A DNA stretch of 33,660 nucleotides from CAYWFP01 sp964457365 (GCA_964457365.1 CAYWFP010000037.1:1-33660), one strand, 5' to 3'; counted from the stretch's first letter, positions 8,646-17,346 are shown. Numbers and translations are program-made. The notes: a model not told the origin generated them from the letters alone.

Positions 8646-8681
8646 GTTGCAACTTTCGCGCCGGCGTCGTAGACTGGAGTC

Positions 8682-9869
8682 ATGATCGTCACCCTCTTCG
8701 GGCGCCTGCTCTGCGAGGTGGCGCCGCGCCCGCTCTGGAACTTTCTCTACCGCGGCGGCGTCCAGGGATTCCTGGCCGTCCGGCGGTATCGCCGCCGCCT
8801 CGCGCGCGGCCGGGTCGCGCCGCCGTTCGTTTTCCTCTCCATCTCCAACCGCTGCAACTTGCGCTGCCAGGGCTGCTGGGTCGACGTCGACGGCCCGCCG
8901 CGAACGTTGAGCACCGAAAGTATGGACCGGATCATCGGCGAATGCAAGCGCGCCGGCAGCCGCTTCTTCGGCCTACTCGGCGGCGAACCGCTTCTGCATC
9001 AAGGACTTTTCGCGATTCTGAAGCGCCACCGGGATTGCTATTTCCAACTCTTTACCAACGGAACGCTAATCGACGCGCAGACCGCCTCTGGCCTGCGCGC
9101 GCTCGGCAACGTCACGCCCTTGATCAGTCTCGAAGGATTCGCCCGCGTCAGCGACGAACGGCGCGGCGGCAACGACGTCTACGCCAAAGCGCTGGCGGCG
9201 ATCGACCACTGCCGGCGGGAGCGGCTGGTCATCGGCGTGGCCAGCAGTATCTGCGCCAGCAACTTCGACGAACTCGTCGACGACGCGTTTTTACGCGATT
9301 TGATCCGCCGCGGCGTCCATTACATGTGGTACTATATCTACCGGCCCGCCGGCGCGGAGCCGCATCCGGAACTGGCCCTCGACCGCGAGCAGATCCGCAG
9401 GCTGCGGCGCTTCCTGGTCGAGCAGCGGTCGCGCCATCCGCTGGTGCTCGTCGACGCCTACTGGGACGCGGAAGGCGAGGCGCTCTGCCCGGCGGCGGTG
9501 GGGCTGAGCCATCATATCGGCCCCGGCGGCGACATCGAGCCGTGCCCGCCGATCCAGCTTGCGGTCGATCATGTCGACGACGGGCCGGTGCCGCGGACGC
9601 TGGAGAACTCGGCGTTCCTGCAAGCGTTCCGGCGGGAAGCGACGGAGAAGGCGCGCGGCTGCATCCTGCTGGAGAACCCGCAGGCGCTGCAGGCATTCGC
9701 CCGGAGACACGGCGCGCGCGATACCTCGGGGCGGGATTTCGTCTCCGAACTGGCGTGTATGCACTGCCATCCGGGGCACGACCTCGGACAGGAAGCGATC
9801 CCCGAACGCCACCGGGCGTATCGCTGGCTCAAACGTTACGCCTTTCTCGGCTTCGGCGCCTACGGATAG
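8682..9869 (+). CDS. Radical SAM enzyme with Cys-rich (SPASM-like) C-terminus
   Basis: The 395-residue protein has the radical SAM cluster motif CNLRCQGC (C58, C62, C65), followed by FGLLGGEPLLH, the usual GGE segment that contacts the SAM amino group. Its TIM-barrel core is typical. The C-terminal third has more cysteines, in GEALCPAAVG, GGDIEPCPP and ELACMHCHPGHD, suggesting an auxiliary iron-sulfur site like those of SPASM enzymes. The basic, aromatic N-terminus (about 1-48) may associate with the membrane. The substrate is unknown. HpnH, the radical SAM enzyme of hopanoid biosynthesis, offers an analogy because the divergent neighbour is a hopene-cyclase-like gene, but I see no specific HpnH signature. 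The ATG at 8682 has GGAG a few bases upstream. Its promoter must lie within 36 bp or inside the cyclase gene. Confidence 0.88.
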   Translation: MIVTLFGRLLCEVAPRPLWNFLYRGGVQGFLAVRRYRRRLARGRVAPPFVFLSISNRCNLRCQGCWVDVDGPPRTLSTESMDRIIGECKRAGSRFFGLLGGEPLLHQGLFAILKRHRDCYFQLFTNGTLIDAQTASGLRALGNVTPLISLEGFARVSDERRGGNDVYAKALAAIDHCRRERLVIGVASSICASNFDELVDDAFLRDLIRRGVHYMWYYIYRPAGAEPHPELALDREQIRRLRRFLVEQRSRHPLVLVDAYWDAEGEALCPAAVGLSHHIGPGGDIEPCPPIQLAVDHVDDGPVPRTLENSAFLQAFRREATEKARGCILLENPQALQAFARRHGARDTSGRDFVSELACMHCHPGHDLGQEAIPERHRAYRWLKRYAFLGFGAYG

Positions 9870-9946
9870 GCGGAGCGGATTCTGCCGGAAGGGATACGCG
9901 CAGCGAAGAACGGGCAGGTGAAACGTTGTCCTCCCAGGAGAGTGCG

Positions 9947-10621
9947 ATGAAGGAACTGACGGTGGAAGATCTGGCCAAGAGCTACCCCGAATCCGGGGAG
10001 GTGCTGCGGGGGGCGAGCTTCTCGCTGCGACTCGGCGAGACGCTGGCGATCCTCGGCCCCTCCGGCTCGGGCAAGAGCACGCTCCTGAACCTCCTCGGCG
10101 CGCTCGAACGTCCCGACGCGGGCACGATCAACATCGACGACAACCGGCTTATCGACGCCACGACCGAGCCCTCGCAGGCGTATCGCAACCGCACCGTCGG
10201 CTTCATCTTCCAAGACCACCTGTTGCTGCCGCAACTGACGGCGCTGGAGAACGTCCTCGTGCCGACGCTTGTCTGGCGCCGTGGCGGCGAGGAGGAACGC
10301 GCGCGGCGGATCCTCGACCGCGTCGGCCTGGGCGAGCGGACGAACCACTTCCCGGCGCAGCTCTCGGGCGGAGAGAAGCAGCGCGTGGCGCTGGCGCGGG
10401 CGTTGATCAACGAGCCGCCGCTGCTCTTGTGCGACGAGCCGACGGGCAATCTGGACGAGCGGACCGGCGCGGCGATCGGCGAACTGCTGCTGGAGATCGT
10501 GCACGAACAACCGGCGATGGCGGTGATGGTGACGCACGACGCGGACTGGGCCGGCCGCTTCGACCGTCGCCTGGCACTCAGCGACGGTAAACTGCTCGCG
10601 CTGGTGGAGGACGAGGCGTGA
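9947..10621 (+). CDS. ABC transporter ATP-binding protein (LolD/MacB type)
   Basis: The 224-residue ATPase has every nucleotide-binding motif: Walker A GPSGSGKST (37-45), the Q-loop in IFQDHLLLPQLTALEN, the signature LSGGEKQR, Walker B LLLCDEPTGNLD and the H-loop VMVTHD. The DEPTGNLD form and the short length are typical of the LolD/MacB/FtsE group, which works with FtsX-type permeases and usually uses ATP to drive extraction or export from the cytoplasmic membrane rather than import. An AGGAG site stands 6 bases before the ATG. Its stop overlaps the GTG start of the permease gene (GTGA), so the two proteins should be made in balance. It is 77 bases after the radical SAM gene. Confidence 0.93.
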   Translation: MKELTVEDLAKSYPESGEVLRGASFSLRLGETLAILGPSGSGKSTLLNLLGALERPDAGTINIDDNRLIDATTEPSQAYRNRTVGFIFQDHLLLPQLTALENVLVPTLVWRRGGEEERARRILDRVGLGERTNHFPAQLSGGEKQRVALARALINEPPLLLCDEPTGNLDERTGAAIGELLLEIVHEQPAMAVMVTHDADWAGRFDRRLALSDGKLLALVEDEA

Positions 10622-13600
10622 AACAGGCCGGACTGGTATGGCGCAATCTGAGTCACTCGTGGCGAACGCACCTGCCGCTGGGCCTGGCGGTCGCCGTCTG
10701 CGTGGCCGTCATCGTCGGGAGCCTGCTCGTCGGCACTTCGGTGCGCGCGACGCTGCGCCGCAGAGCGCTCGCCCGGCTGGGCGAGATCGAAGCGGCGCTG
10801 TGGACGCAACACCTTTTTTACGCCTCGCAGGCGCAACACCTGCAGGAAGGACTGGACAAACCGGTCATTCCGCTGGTCGCGCTTCAGGGGCAGGCGCACG
10901 TGCCCAACGCCGCGGTCGTCGCGCCGCGCGTCAATGTCTACGCCGTCGGCGAACGTTTCTCCCGGGCCTTCCCCGCGCATCCGTTGCCGGATCTGGGCAA
11001 GCGCGAGGCGGCGATCAGTCCGGCGTTGGCCGATGCGCTGGACGTGCGGGCCGGCGACACGCTGCTGCTGCGGGTGCCGCGACAGTCACGGGCACGGCCG
11101 GAAACCGTCTTCGCCCGCTACCGCCCCGACCAGACCATGCGCGCGCTACGCCTGACCGTCAAGACGGTACTGCCGGCGAAGGGACCGGGGGCACTCGCTC
11201 TCCAGGCGCGGACTGAGCCGCCGCGGAACCTCTATGTCGACGCGCTCTGGTTCACCGAAACCATGGACATGCTGGAGCGGGCGAACATGATGCTATTGCT
11301 GAAGAACGAAGAGCCGTTGACGGAAGAGGAACTCGAACGCCTCAACTTCGTCGCTCTGCCGCGGCTGTTCCTGCCCGAGGAGCTGGGCTTCATCGTTACC
11401 TTCGAGGAGAACGGACTGACGGTAAAGAGCCGCCGGTTCGTCTTCGGCGGCAACGAGATCAACGCCTTCAGCCAAGCCGCCGCCAGAATGTTTCTGCCGA
11501 TGCGGCGGTACGCCTTCCACCTCGCCAATCGAATCGAACCGGCGTCCGGCAAGGAGGGAGCGCGCGCCATACCCTATGCCATGGTCATGGCCGCCGACGG
11601 ACTCTCGCCCGAGGACGGGGGCAGCCGCCGCCAAATGAAATTGATTCCCTGGGCGCAGGAGGATCTCCGACTCGATCCCGGCGAGACGGTCCGACTGCAC
11701 TACTGGGGCGCCGAGACGGGAGCGCACCTGGTCGAGAAGACACTCGTCGCCACCTTCGCCGACACGCAATCGGCGGAGGAGTCGGAGCTGAAGGAGTGGG
11801 GCAAGCTGGCGCCGGATTATCCGGGTATGGACCCGCACCGTCCCCTGGAGAACTGGCAGCTGCCGTTCCCGATCGACCTGGAGGCCATCCGGCCGCGCGA
11901 CGAGGCGTTCTGGGAGCGTTACGGCACCGCACCGAAAGCGATCCTCTCCTTCGACGCCCTGGGGACGATGTGGCGGACTCCGAACCAGCGCCTCGGCGGC
12001 GTCACGGCGCTGCGGATGGAGTATCCCCCCGACGTGGATCCCCCCTCGAACTGGGTGCGGATGAACCTGATGCAGGCGCTCAACGAGTGGCAGTTGATCC
12101 CGCGCTTTCGACCGGTCCGGCACGAGGCTCTGCTCGCCGCGCGCGGTTCGACCGATTTCGCCCAGCTCTTTCTGGCGCTTGGCTGCTTCCTCATCGTCGC
12201 GGCGGCAGCCTTGATCGCGTTGCTCTTTCGCCTCTTGATCGAGACGCGGATGCCGACGCTGGGACTGCTGGCGGCGGTAGGCTGGTCGCCCCGCTCGGTT
12301 CGGCTGCTGCTGCTCGCGGAGGGAGTCCTGCTGAGCCTCCTTGCCACTCTTGTCGGCGCGGGTCTCGGAGCGGTGTACGCCAAGGCCATGATCATGGCTC
12401 TCGGCTCGGTCTGGACCGATGCCGTCGGCGGAATCGAGATCCGGCTGGACGTCGGCACGGGTTCGCTTCTCACCGGCGCCCTGGCGGGCTTGCTCGTCTC
12501 CCTCGGCAGTATGGCCTGGGCGTTGCGCGTCCTGAAGCGCAAGACGCCGCTGGCGATGTTGCGCGGCGAACTCGTCGCGCTCGCCGGCGATGAACGCCGA
12601 CGGCCGCGCTGGGCCGAATGGGTGCGGGTGCTGCTTCTTATGCTGCTGGCGGGGCTGGGGATACTGACGCTCAAAGGCGCCGTATCTCAGGTGCTCGGCT
12701 TCGTGCTGCTGGGAATTATCGGCTTGAGCGGCGCCCTGCTGGGCTGCTGGGCGGAGTGGCGCGGTCCGCCCCGGATCGGCGGGCGTCTCGGTCTCGCCGG
12801 CATGGCATTACGCAACCTGCACCGGCACCCGTTTCGCAGCATCGCCACGATGACGCCGCTCGCGTGCGCGAGTTTCCTGCTGGTCACCGTGGCCGCGCAC
12901 CGACTGGTCTTCTCGTCGAGTCCATCCGACGCAAAACAGGCCGGCAACGGCGGTTTCGCCTTCATAGTCGAATTGTCGCTGCCGCTGCCGTACGTCCCCT
13001 CAAGCGCTGCGGACTGGCGCGACCTCGGTGTCGAGAGAGACGTGAGCGAAGAGATGGGCAATGTACAACTCTACGCCCTGCGCGAGAGCGACGGCACCAG
13101 CGCGGATTGCCGCAACCTCAACAAGCCGCAACAACCGCGCGTGCTGGGCGTCCCGCAGGCCTTGATCGAATATAACGGCTTCGCCTTCGCCGAGACGATG
13201 TATGCCCCCGGCGAGAAGACGCCCTGGCAGCGGCTGGCCGATCCGTTCCCGGACGGTTCGATCCCGATGATCACCGACGCGGCGACCGCCCGCTATATCC
13301 TCGGCGTGGACATCGGCAAGACGCTGGCCGTTCCCGGCGCCAACGGAAAAACGCTCACGCTGCGGCTGGTCGGGACGCTCGAGCGCAGCATCTTCCAGGG
13401 GGATCTGCTCATCCACGACGAGGCCTTCGCGCTCTATTTCGGCGACGAAGGCTATCGACGCCTGCTGGTCAGGCCTTGGCGGCAGGTCAAGCCGCAGAAG
13501 TTACGCGCAACGCTCGCGCAGGCGTTACGCCCCTACGGTCCGGCGGTACGATCGACCCGGGAGATCCTGACGCGCTACGCCCGAGTGCAGAACACCTATC

Positions 13601-13974
13601 TCTCCGCCTTCACCGTTCTCGGCGGGCTGGGGTTGCTGCTGGGCACCTTCGGCACGGCGGTGGTGCTGTTGCGCAACGCGTTCGAGCGCCGGCGGGAACT
13701 GGCGCTGCTGCGCGCGGTCGGCTACGGCCGTCTCGCCCTGGTCCGCTTGCTTCTGATCGAGAACGTCACACTGCTGCTCTACGGCCTGTTCCTCGGCGGT
13801 CTTGCCGCGCTGGCGGCGTCGACGCCGTCGCTCGTGCAGCGTGCCGCCGCGCCGAACTGGCTGCACGTCGGCGCCTTCCTTCTGTTGGCCCTGCTGGCGG
13901 GCACGCTCGCCTGCGCGGTCGGCGCGTGGGCGGTGACGCGGGGGCGCCTGCTTGCGGCGCTCAGGTCGGAGTAG
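10618..13974 (+). CDS. Very large FtsX-like ABC permease
   Basis: The 1118-residue membrane protein partners the overlapping ATPase gene. One hydrophobic helix near the N-terminus (about 18-42) is followed by about 470 extracytoplasmic residues. Next comes a helix bundle (about 515-640, three segments), two more helices (about 670-715) and another near 745-765. A second extracytoplasmic domain of about 240 residues follows, and finally a three-helix FtsX bundle (about 1000-1110). The family repeat is visible twice, as ETRMPTLGLLAAVGWSP and ERRRELALLRAVGYGR, each the cytoplasmic loop that contacts the ATPase. So one chain carries two FtsX modules. Known relatives (LolCE, MacB-type and duplicated FtsX permeases) move lipoproteins, peptides or lipids; the cargo here is unknown. 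GTG is the start codon. Confidence 0.9.
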   Translation: MKQAGLVWRNLSHSWRTHLPLGLAVAVCVAVIVGSLLVGTSVRATLRRRALARLGEIEAALWTQHLFYASQAQHLQEGLDKPVIPLVALQGQAHVPNAAVVAPRVNVYAVGERFSRAFPAHPLPDLGKREAAISPALADALDVRAGDTLLLRVPRQSRARPETVFARYRPDQTMRALRLTVKTVLPAKGPGALALQARTEPPRNLYVDALWFTETMDMLERANMMLLLKNEEPLTEEELERLNFVALPRLFLPEELGFIVTFEENGLTVKSRRFVFGGNEINAFSQAAARMFLPMRRYAFHLANRIEPASGKEGARAIPYAMVMAADGLSPEDGGSRRQMKLIPWAQEDLRLDPGETVRLHYWGAETGAHLVEKTLVATFADTQSAEESELKEWGKLAPDYPGMDPHRPLENWQLPFPIDLEAIRPRDEAFWERYGTAPKAILSFDALGTMWRTPNQRLGGVTALRMEYPPDVDPPSNWVRMNLMQALNEWQLIPRFRPVRHEALLAARGSTDFAQLFLALGCFLIVAAAALIALLFRLLIETRMPTLGLLAAVGWSPRSVRLLLLAEGVLLSLLATLVGAGLGAVYAKAMIMALGSVWTDAVGGIEIRLDVGTGSLLTGALAGLLVSLGSMAWALRVLKRKTPLAMLRGELVALAGDERRRPRWAEWVRVLLLMLLAGLGILTLKGAVSQVLGFVLLGIIGLSGALLGCWAEWRGPPRIGGRLGLAGMALRNLHRHPFRSIATMTPLACASFLLVTVAAHRLVFSSSPSDAKQAGNGGFAFIVELSLPLPYVPSSAADWRDLGVERDVSEEMGNVQLYALRESDGTSADCRNLNKPQQPRVLGVPQALIEYNGFAFAETMYAPGEKTPWQRLADPFPDGSIPMITDAATARYILGVDIGKTLAVPGANGKTLTLRLVGTLERSIFQGDLLIHDEAFALYFGDEGYRRLLVRPWRQVKPQKLRATLAQALRPYGPAVRSTREILTRYARVQNTYLSAFTVLGGLGLLLGTFGTAVVLLRNAFERRRELALLRAVGYGRLALVRLLLIENVTLLLYGLFLGGLAALAASTPSLVQRAAAPNWLHVGAFLLLALLAGTLACAVGAWAVTRGRLLAALRSE

Positions 13975-13977
13975 GGC

Positions 13978-15213
13978 ATGGGCAGGACGCCGGACGAGAT
14001 CCTTCTTCCCGTCGCGCTACTCCTGATCGGCGGTGTCTTCTCCTACAATTTTCTGCGCTCCCGGCCCGGGGAGGAACCGGCCGCTTACTCCCCCAAGGCT
14101 TCTCCGGTTACGACCCCGCCCCCGCCGGCGGATTACGCCTGGCCGACGCTGCAAGGGAATCCGGCGCGCACCGGTCGGGCGCCCGGGCCACTGCCGGAAA
14201 AGCTGACGTTGCGTTGGAGCCGCGCTATCGGCGACGGCGCGCGCGCGGCGCCGGTCGTCGGCGGCGAGCGACTGCTGGCCGCTTCGGACGAAGGGCGCGT
14301 TGTCTGCCTCGACCTGGACACCGGCGAGGAGCACTGGCGATACAAACTCCCCGACCGCGTCGGCGCGGGACTGACCGCGCGCGCAGACACGCTCTATATC
14401 GGCGACGAAGGCGGCGGCTTCCACGCGCTGGATATCGCCACCGGTGAAGCGCGTTGGCGCTTCCGGGCCGAGCAGTCGATCACCGGCGCGGCCCTGGTCG
14501 TCGACGATCGCGTCGTCTTCGGTTCGCACGACCACCGGCTTTACTGCCTCGCCGCGGCCGACGGACGCAAGCTCTGGCGCGTCGAAACCGATTCGTACAT
14601 CCACGCCGCACCGGCCCTGGCAGAGGAGACGCTCTACCTCGCCGGATGCGACGGGTATCTGCGCGCACTCTCCCTCGCCGACGGCAGCGAACGCGCCGCC
14701 GCGTATATCGAAGGCAACCTCGCCGCCGCGCCGGGTTTGGGAGCGAACCGAATCGTCCTGGGTACGATGAGCGGGCGACTCGTGGCACTTGAGCGGTCGC
14801 GGTTGTCCTTGGCGTGGGATACGGGCAAACGCTACGATGCGAACTGGTACGCCTCCGCCGCGCTCACGGAAGACCGGGCGGTCTTTGCCAGCCGCACCGG
14901 CCTGGTCGCGGCCCTCGCGCTAGACGACGGACGCGAGCTCTGGCGCGCTGGCGGCGGGAGCGACGCCGCACCGCTGATCGCCGGGGAGCGCGTCTACCTC
15001 GCCGGTTCGGACGGCTTCCTCCGCGCCCGGAGTCTTCACAATGGAGCCGAACTCTGGCGTTACGAACTGGGCGAGCCGGTCGCTGCCGCGGCGGCGGCGG
15101 GAGGAGGGCGACTGGTCGTGGTCACGCAATTGGGCACGCTCTTCTGCTTCGGCGCCGCGTCGCAGCGAACAGAATCCGCCACCTCTTCATCCACGGGAGA
15201 CGCGACGCCATGA
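13978..15213 (+). CDS. PQQ-repeat beta-propeller protein (BamB-like), membrane-anchored
   Basis: The 411-residue protein has one N-terminal hydrophobic helix (about 9-27, ILLPVALLLIGGVFSY), a Pro-rich linker, then repeated propeller blades. Each blade shows the sequence pattern G-x-[LV]-x-ALD-x-x-[TD]-G-x-x-x-W, for example VCLDLDTGEEHWRY, HALDIATGEARWRF, YCLAAADGRKLWRV and LALDDGRELWRA. There are about seven or eight blades, so the propeller is complete. No lipoprotein cysteine is visible, so it probably stays anchored by the helix and faces the periplasm. Members of this group are often scaffolds, as BamB is in outer-membrane assembly, rather than PQQ enzymes; no PQQ enzyme motif is seen. 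It starts three bases after the permease stop, and its own stop overlaps the PilT start (ATGA). Confidence 0.87.
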   Translation: MGRTPDEILLPVALLLIGGVFSYNFLRSRPGEEPAAYSPKASPVTTPPPPADYAWPTLQGNPARTGRAPGPLPEKLTLRWSRAIGDGARAAPVVGGERLLAASDEGRVVCLDLDTGEEHWRYKLPDRVGAGLTARADTLYIGDEGGGFHALDIATGEARWRFRAEQSITGAALVVDDRVVFGSHDHRLYCLAAADGRKLWRVETDSYIHAAPALAEETLYLAGCDGYLRALSLADGSERAAAYIEGNLAAAPGLGANRIVLGTMSGRLVALERSRLSLAWDTGKRYDANWYASAALTEDRAVFASRTGLVAALALDDGRELWRAGGGSDAAPLIAGERVYLAGSDGFLRARSLHNGAELWRYELGEPVAAAAAAGGGRLVVVTQLGTLFCFGAASQRTESATSSSTGDATP

Positions 15214-16250
15214 TCGATGCTCTTGCTACGGTCCTCGCCCGCGCGGGGAAGGAGAACGCCTCGGACGTGCTGTTGACCACCGGCAAACCGCCGGTCCTGA
15301 TCGTCTCCGGACGCATGAACCAACTCGGGAACGAGCCACTGCACGCCGAGGCGACGCGCGCCTGGGTCCACAGCATGCTCAACAGCGATCAGATCGCCGC
15401 GTTCGAGGAATCGCGCGAGCTCGACTTCTCGGTCACCCACGGCGAGCTGCGCTTCCGCGGCAACGCCTTCTTCCAGCGCGGTGCCGTCGGCGCGGCCTTA
15501 CGCCTGGTGCCCAACCACATCCCTGCGCTCTTCGAACTGGGCCTGCCGCCGATCGTGGAGGAACTGGCCGAGAAACGCCAGGGACTGATCCTCACCACCG
15601 GCCCCACCGGCCACGGCAAATCCACCACCCAGGCGGCCGTCATCGACCATATCAACCAGACGCGCAGCGAACACATCGTCACCATCGAGGACCCGATCGA
15701 ATTCCTGCACCAGAACAACAAGTGCGTCATCGAGCAACGCGAGGTCGGCAGCGACACCCGCTCCTTTCCCACCGCGCTACGACATGTCCTGCGCCAGGCG
15801 CCCAACGTCATCCTCGTCGGCGAGATGCGCGACCTGGAGACGATCTCCACCGCCCTCACCGCCGCCGAAACCGGGCACCTGGTCTTGGCGACGCTGCACA
15901 CCAACGACGCGCCACAGTCGATCGACCGCGTCATCGACGTCTTCCCGCCGCACCAGCAGAACCAGGTGCGCGCGCAGCTCTCGGCGTCGCTGCTGGCCAT
16001 CGTGGCCCAGCGGCTCCTGCCGGGCCTCGACGGCGGCCGCGTACTCGCATGCGAGGTGCTGTTGAACACCTCGGCGGTGGCGAACCTGATCCGCGAGCAC
16101 AAGATCGCGCAGATTCCGGGCATCCTCGAGGCCGGGGGCAAGTACGGCATGATCACCATGGACGCCTCGATCAAGAAGCTTTACCTCGAGGGTTTCATTG
16201 GCGAGGACGTGGCCCGCGCGGCGATGAAACACCCGCAGAAGCTGCACTGA
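15210..16250 (+). CDS. PilT-like secretion/retraction ATPase
   Basis: The 346-residue cytoplasmic hexameric-type ATPase belongs to the type II/IV secretion superfamily, closest to PilT, which depolymerises pilin. The PAS-like N-terminal domain starts with ASDVLLTTGKPPVL. The ATPase core has Walker A GPTGHGKS (131-138), the Asp-box TIEDPIEF, Walker B NVILVGEMRD, and the His-box LATLHTNDAP. The C-terminal domain contains EVLLNTSAVANLIREHKIAQI and a helix near ISTALTAAETGH. The usual Ser or Thr in the Walker A loop is His here (GHGKS); the loop glycines, lysine and final serine are kept. The gene overlaps its upstream neighbour by four bases, so it belongs to this operon and not to a pilus cluster; no pilin, PilB, PilC or PilM gene is in the window. 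It could be a general retraction ATPase or a dedicated motor. Confidence 0.9.
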   Translation: MIDALATVLARAGKENASDVLLTTGKPPVLIVSGRMNQLGNEPLHAEATRAWVHSMLNSDQIAAFEESRELDFSVTHGELRFRGNAFFQRGAVGAALRLVPNHIPALFELGLPPIVEELAEKRQGLILTTGPTGHGKSTTQAAVIDHINQTRSEHIVTIEDPIEFLHQNNKCVIEQREVGSDTRSFPTALRHVLRQAPNVILVGEMRDLETISTALTAAETGHLVLATLHTNDAPQSIDRVIDVFPPHQQNQVRAQLSASLLAIVAQRLLPGLDGGRVLACEVLLNTSAVANLIREHKIAQIPGILEAGGKYGMITMDASIKKLYLEGFIGEDVARAAMKHPQKLH

Positions 16251-16260
16251 GGAAACGTCG

Positions 16261-16986
16261 ATGGCTTTTCTCTGGCTGCTGTTTTTTCTGCTCCTCGACG
16301 CGGTCGCCGTCGCCTGGTACGTGCTGCTGCGCACGCAGACGAAGCTGCCGCCGGTGCTGCGTTCCTGGCTGGCGGCGGTGGCCTTTCTCTTCCTTGGCCT
16401 GACGGTGCTGGTCCTCGGTGTGGGGCACATCTTCGGCCTGGACAACCTGGAGGAGAACCGTTTCGGCACCATCGTCAGCGCGCTCGGTTCGGCGGGGACG
16501 ATGGTAGTCTGCGGTCCCTTTCTCTGCCTGCCGCTGTTGGGCGTAATCGCGCGGTCCCTGTCGCGCTCCATATGCGGCCTGGACGAGGACACGACGATGC
16601 CGTCCGAATGCGCGCTGGCGCAGGCGCTGGAGCGGCAAGGATATCACGACCGGGCCGACGCGGCTTACCGCGAAGCGCTGAAAGGCGTCTCCACCGACGC
16701 GCAGGTACTGCTTCTTTACGCGGCGTTCCTGAGACGGCGCGCGCGCTACGCCGACGCGGTGCGCGAGTGGGAACGGGCGCTCGAGCACGGGCTGCCGGCC
16801 GAGGATGCGCTGCTTGCCGCCACGCGGGCGGCCGAGTGCTGCCAGCAACATCTTCAGGATCTGCCGCGCGCCGTCGGCATTCTGGATCTGGTGCTGGAGA
16901 AACATCCCCACGGTGCCGACGCGGCCGCGGTGGGCCGGCGGCTGGCGCTGATGCAGAAAAAACTGGACGAGAGGCGGCCAGGATGA
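16261..16986 (+). CDS. Membrane protein with C-terminal TPR region
   Basis: The 241-residue protein has three predicted membrane helices (about 4-22, 38-57 and 75-99) followed by a helical region (about 117-235) with TPR-like spacing. Visible examples are ALERQGYHDRADAAYREAL, RRRARYADAVREWERALEHG and LPRAVGILDLVLEKHPHGAD, each with the alternating small and aromatic positions of tetratricopeptide repeats. The TPR part, after the third helix, would face one side of the membrane and serve as a protein-protein contact surface. It lies 10 bases after the PilT gene and its stop overlaps the start of the next gene, so it is part of the same operon. The family is not otherwise recognised; a scaffold role is an inference from the repeats. 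Confidence 0.78.
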   Translation: MAFLWLLFFLLLDAVAVAWYVLLRTQTKLPPVLRSWLAAVAFLFLGLTVLVLGVGHIFGLDNLEENRFGTIVSALGSAGTMVVCGPFLCLPLLGVIARSLSRSICGLDEDTTMPSECALAQALERQGYHDRADAAYREALKGVSTDAQVLLLYAAFLRRRARYADAVREWERALEHGLPAEDALLAATRAAECCQQHLQDLPRAVGILDLVLEKHPHGADAAAVGRRLALMQKKLDERRPG

Positions 16987-17291
16987 AAGCCGCTCGCTTC
17001 CTCCGCTGCCGCCGCTTTCGGACATGCGGGCTCTGGCGCGGGCTGCTGCTGCTGTCGGCGCCGGTGTGGTATGCGCTGAGCGTGGGGCCGGCGGCGTTTT
17101 TGATCATGTTCTTCGATGAAGTGCATCCATATTTTCCGGAGACGGGTTTTGAGGATTTTATCGAGACCTTTTATGCGCCGTTGACATGGCTGCATGAAAA
17201 CACGCTGCTGCGCGAACCGCTGGAGATCTATGCGAAGCTATGGGGCGAGTTCGGCGAGAGCGTGGGCGAATGGATCAATTCCATTTCATGA
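16983..17291 (+). CDS. Small membrane protein, unknown function
   Basis: The 102-residue product is not recognised. It has one hydrophobic stretch (about 18-45, rich in Leu, Ala and Val) after a Arg/Cys-rich N-terminus, and a C-terminal half rich in Phe, Tyr, Trp and Glu. The ATG overlaps the TGA of the TPR gene, so the two are probably co-translated. Base composition falls noticeably in the second half of the gene compared with its neighbours. That could reflect recent acquisition or simply the aromatic, charged tail. Small proteins of this form occur in Planctomycetes-Verrucomicrobia genomes, but I cannot name a family. It ends convergently with queA, 55 bp apart, with no clear terminator between. 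Confidence 0.65.
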   Translation: MKAARFLRCRRFRTCGLWRGLLLLSAPVWYALSVGPAAFLIMFFDEVHPYFPETGFEDFIETFYAPLTWLHENTLLREPLEIYAKLWGEFGESVGEWINSIS

Positions 17292-17346
17292 TGATCCGCG
17301 ACCAGCGGGAGCGCGTGGAAGAGGAACGTCACGCGACCGCCTTGCG

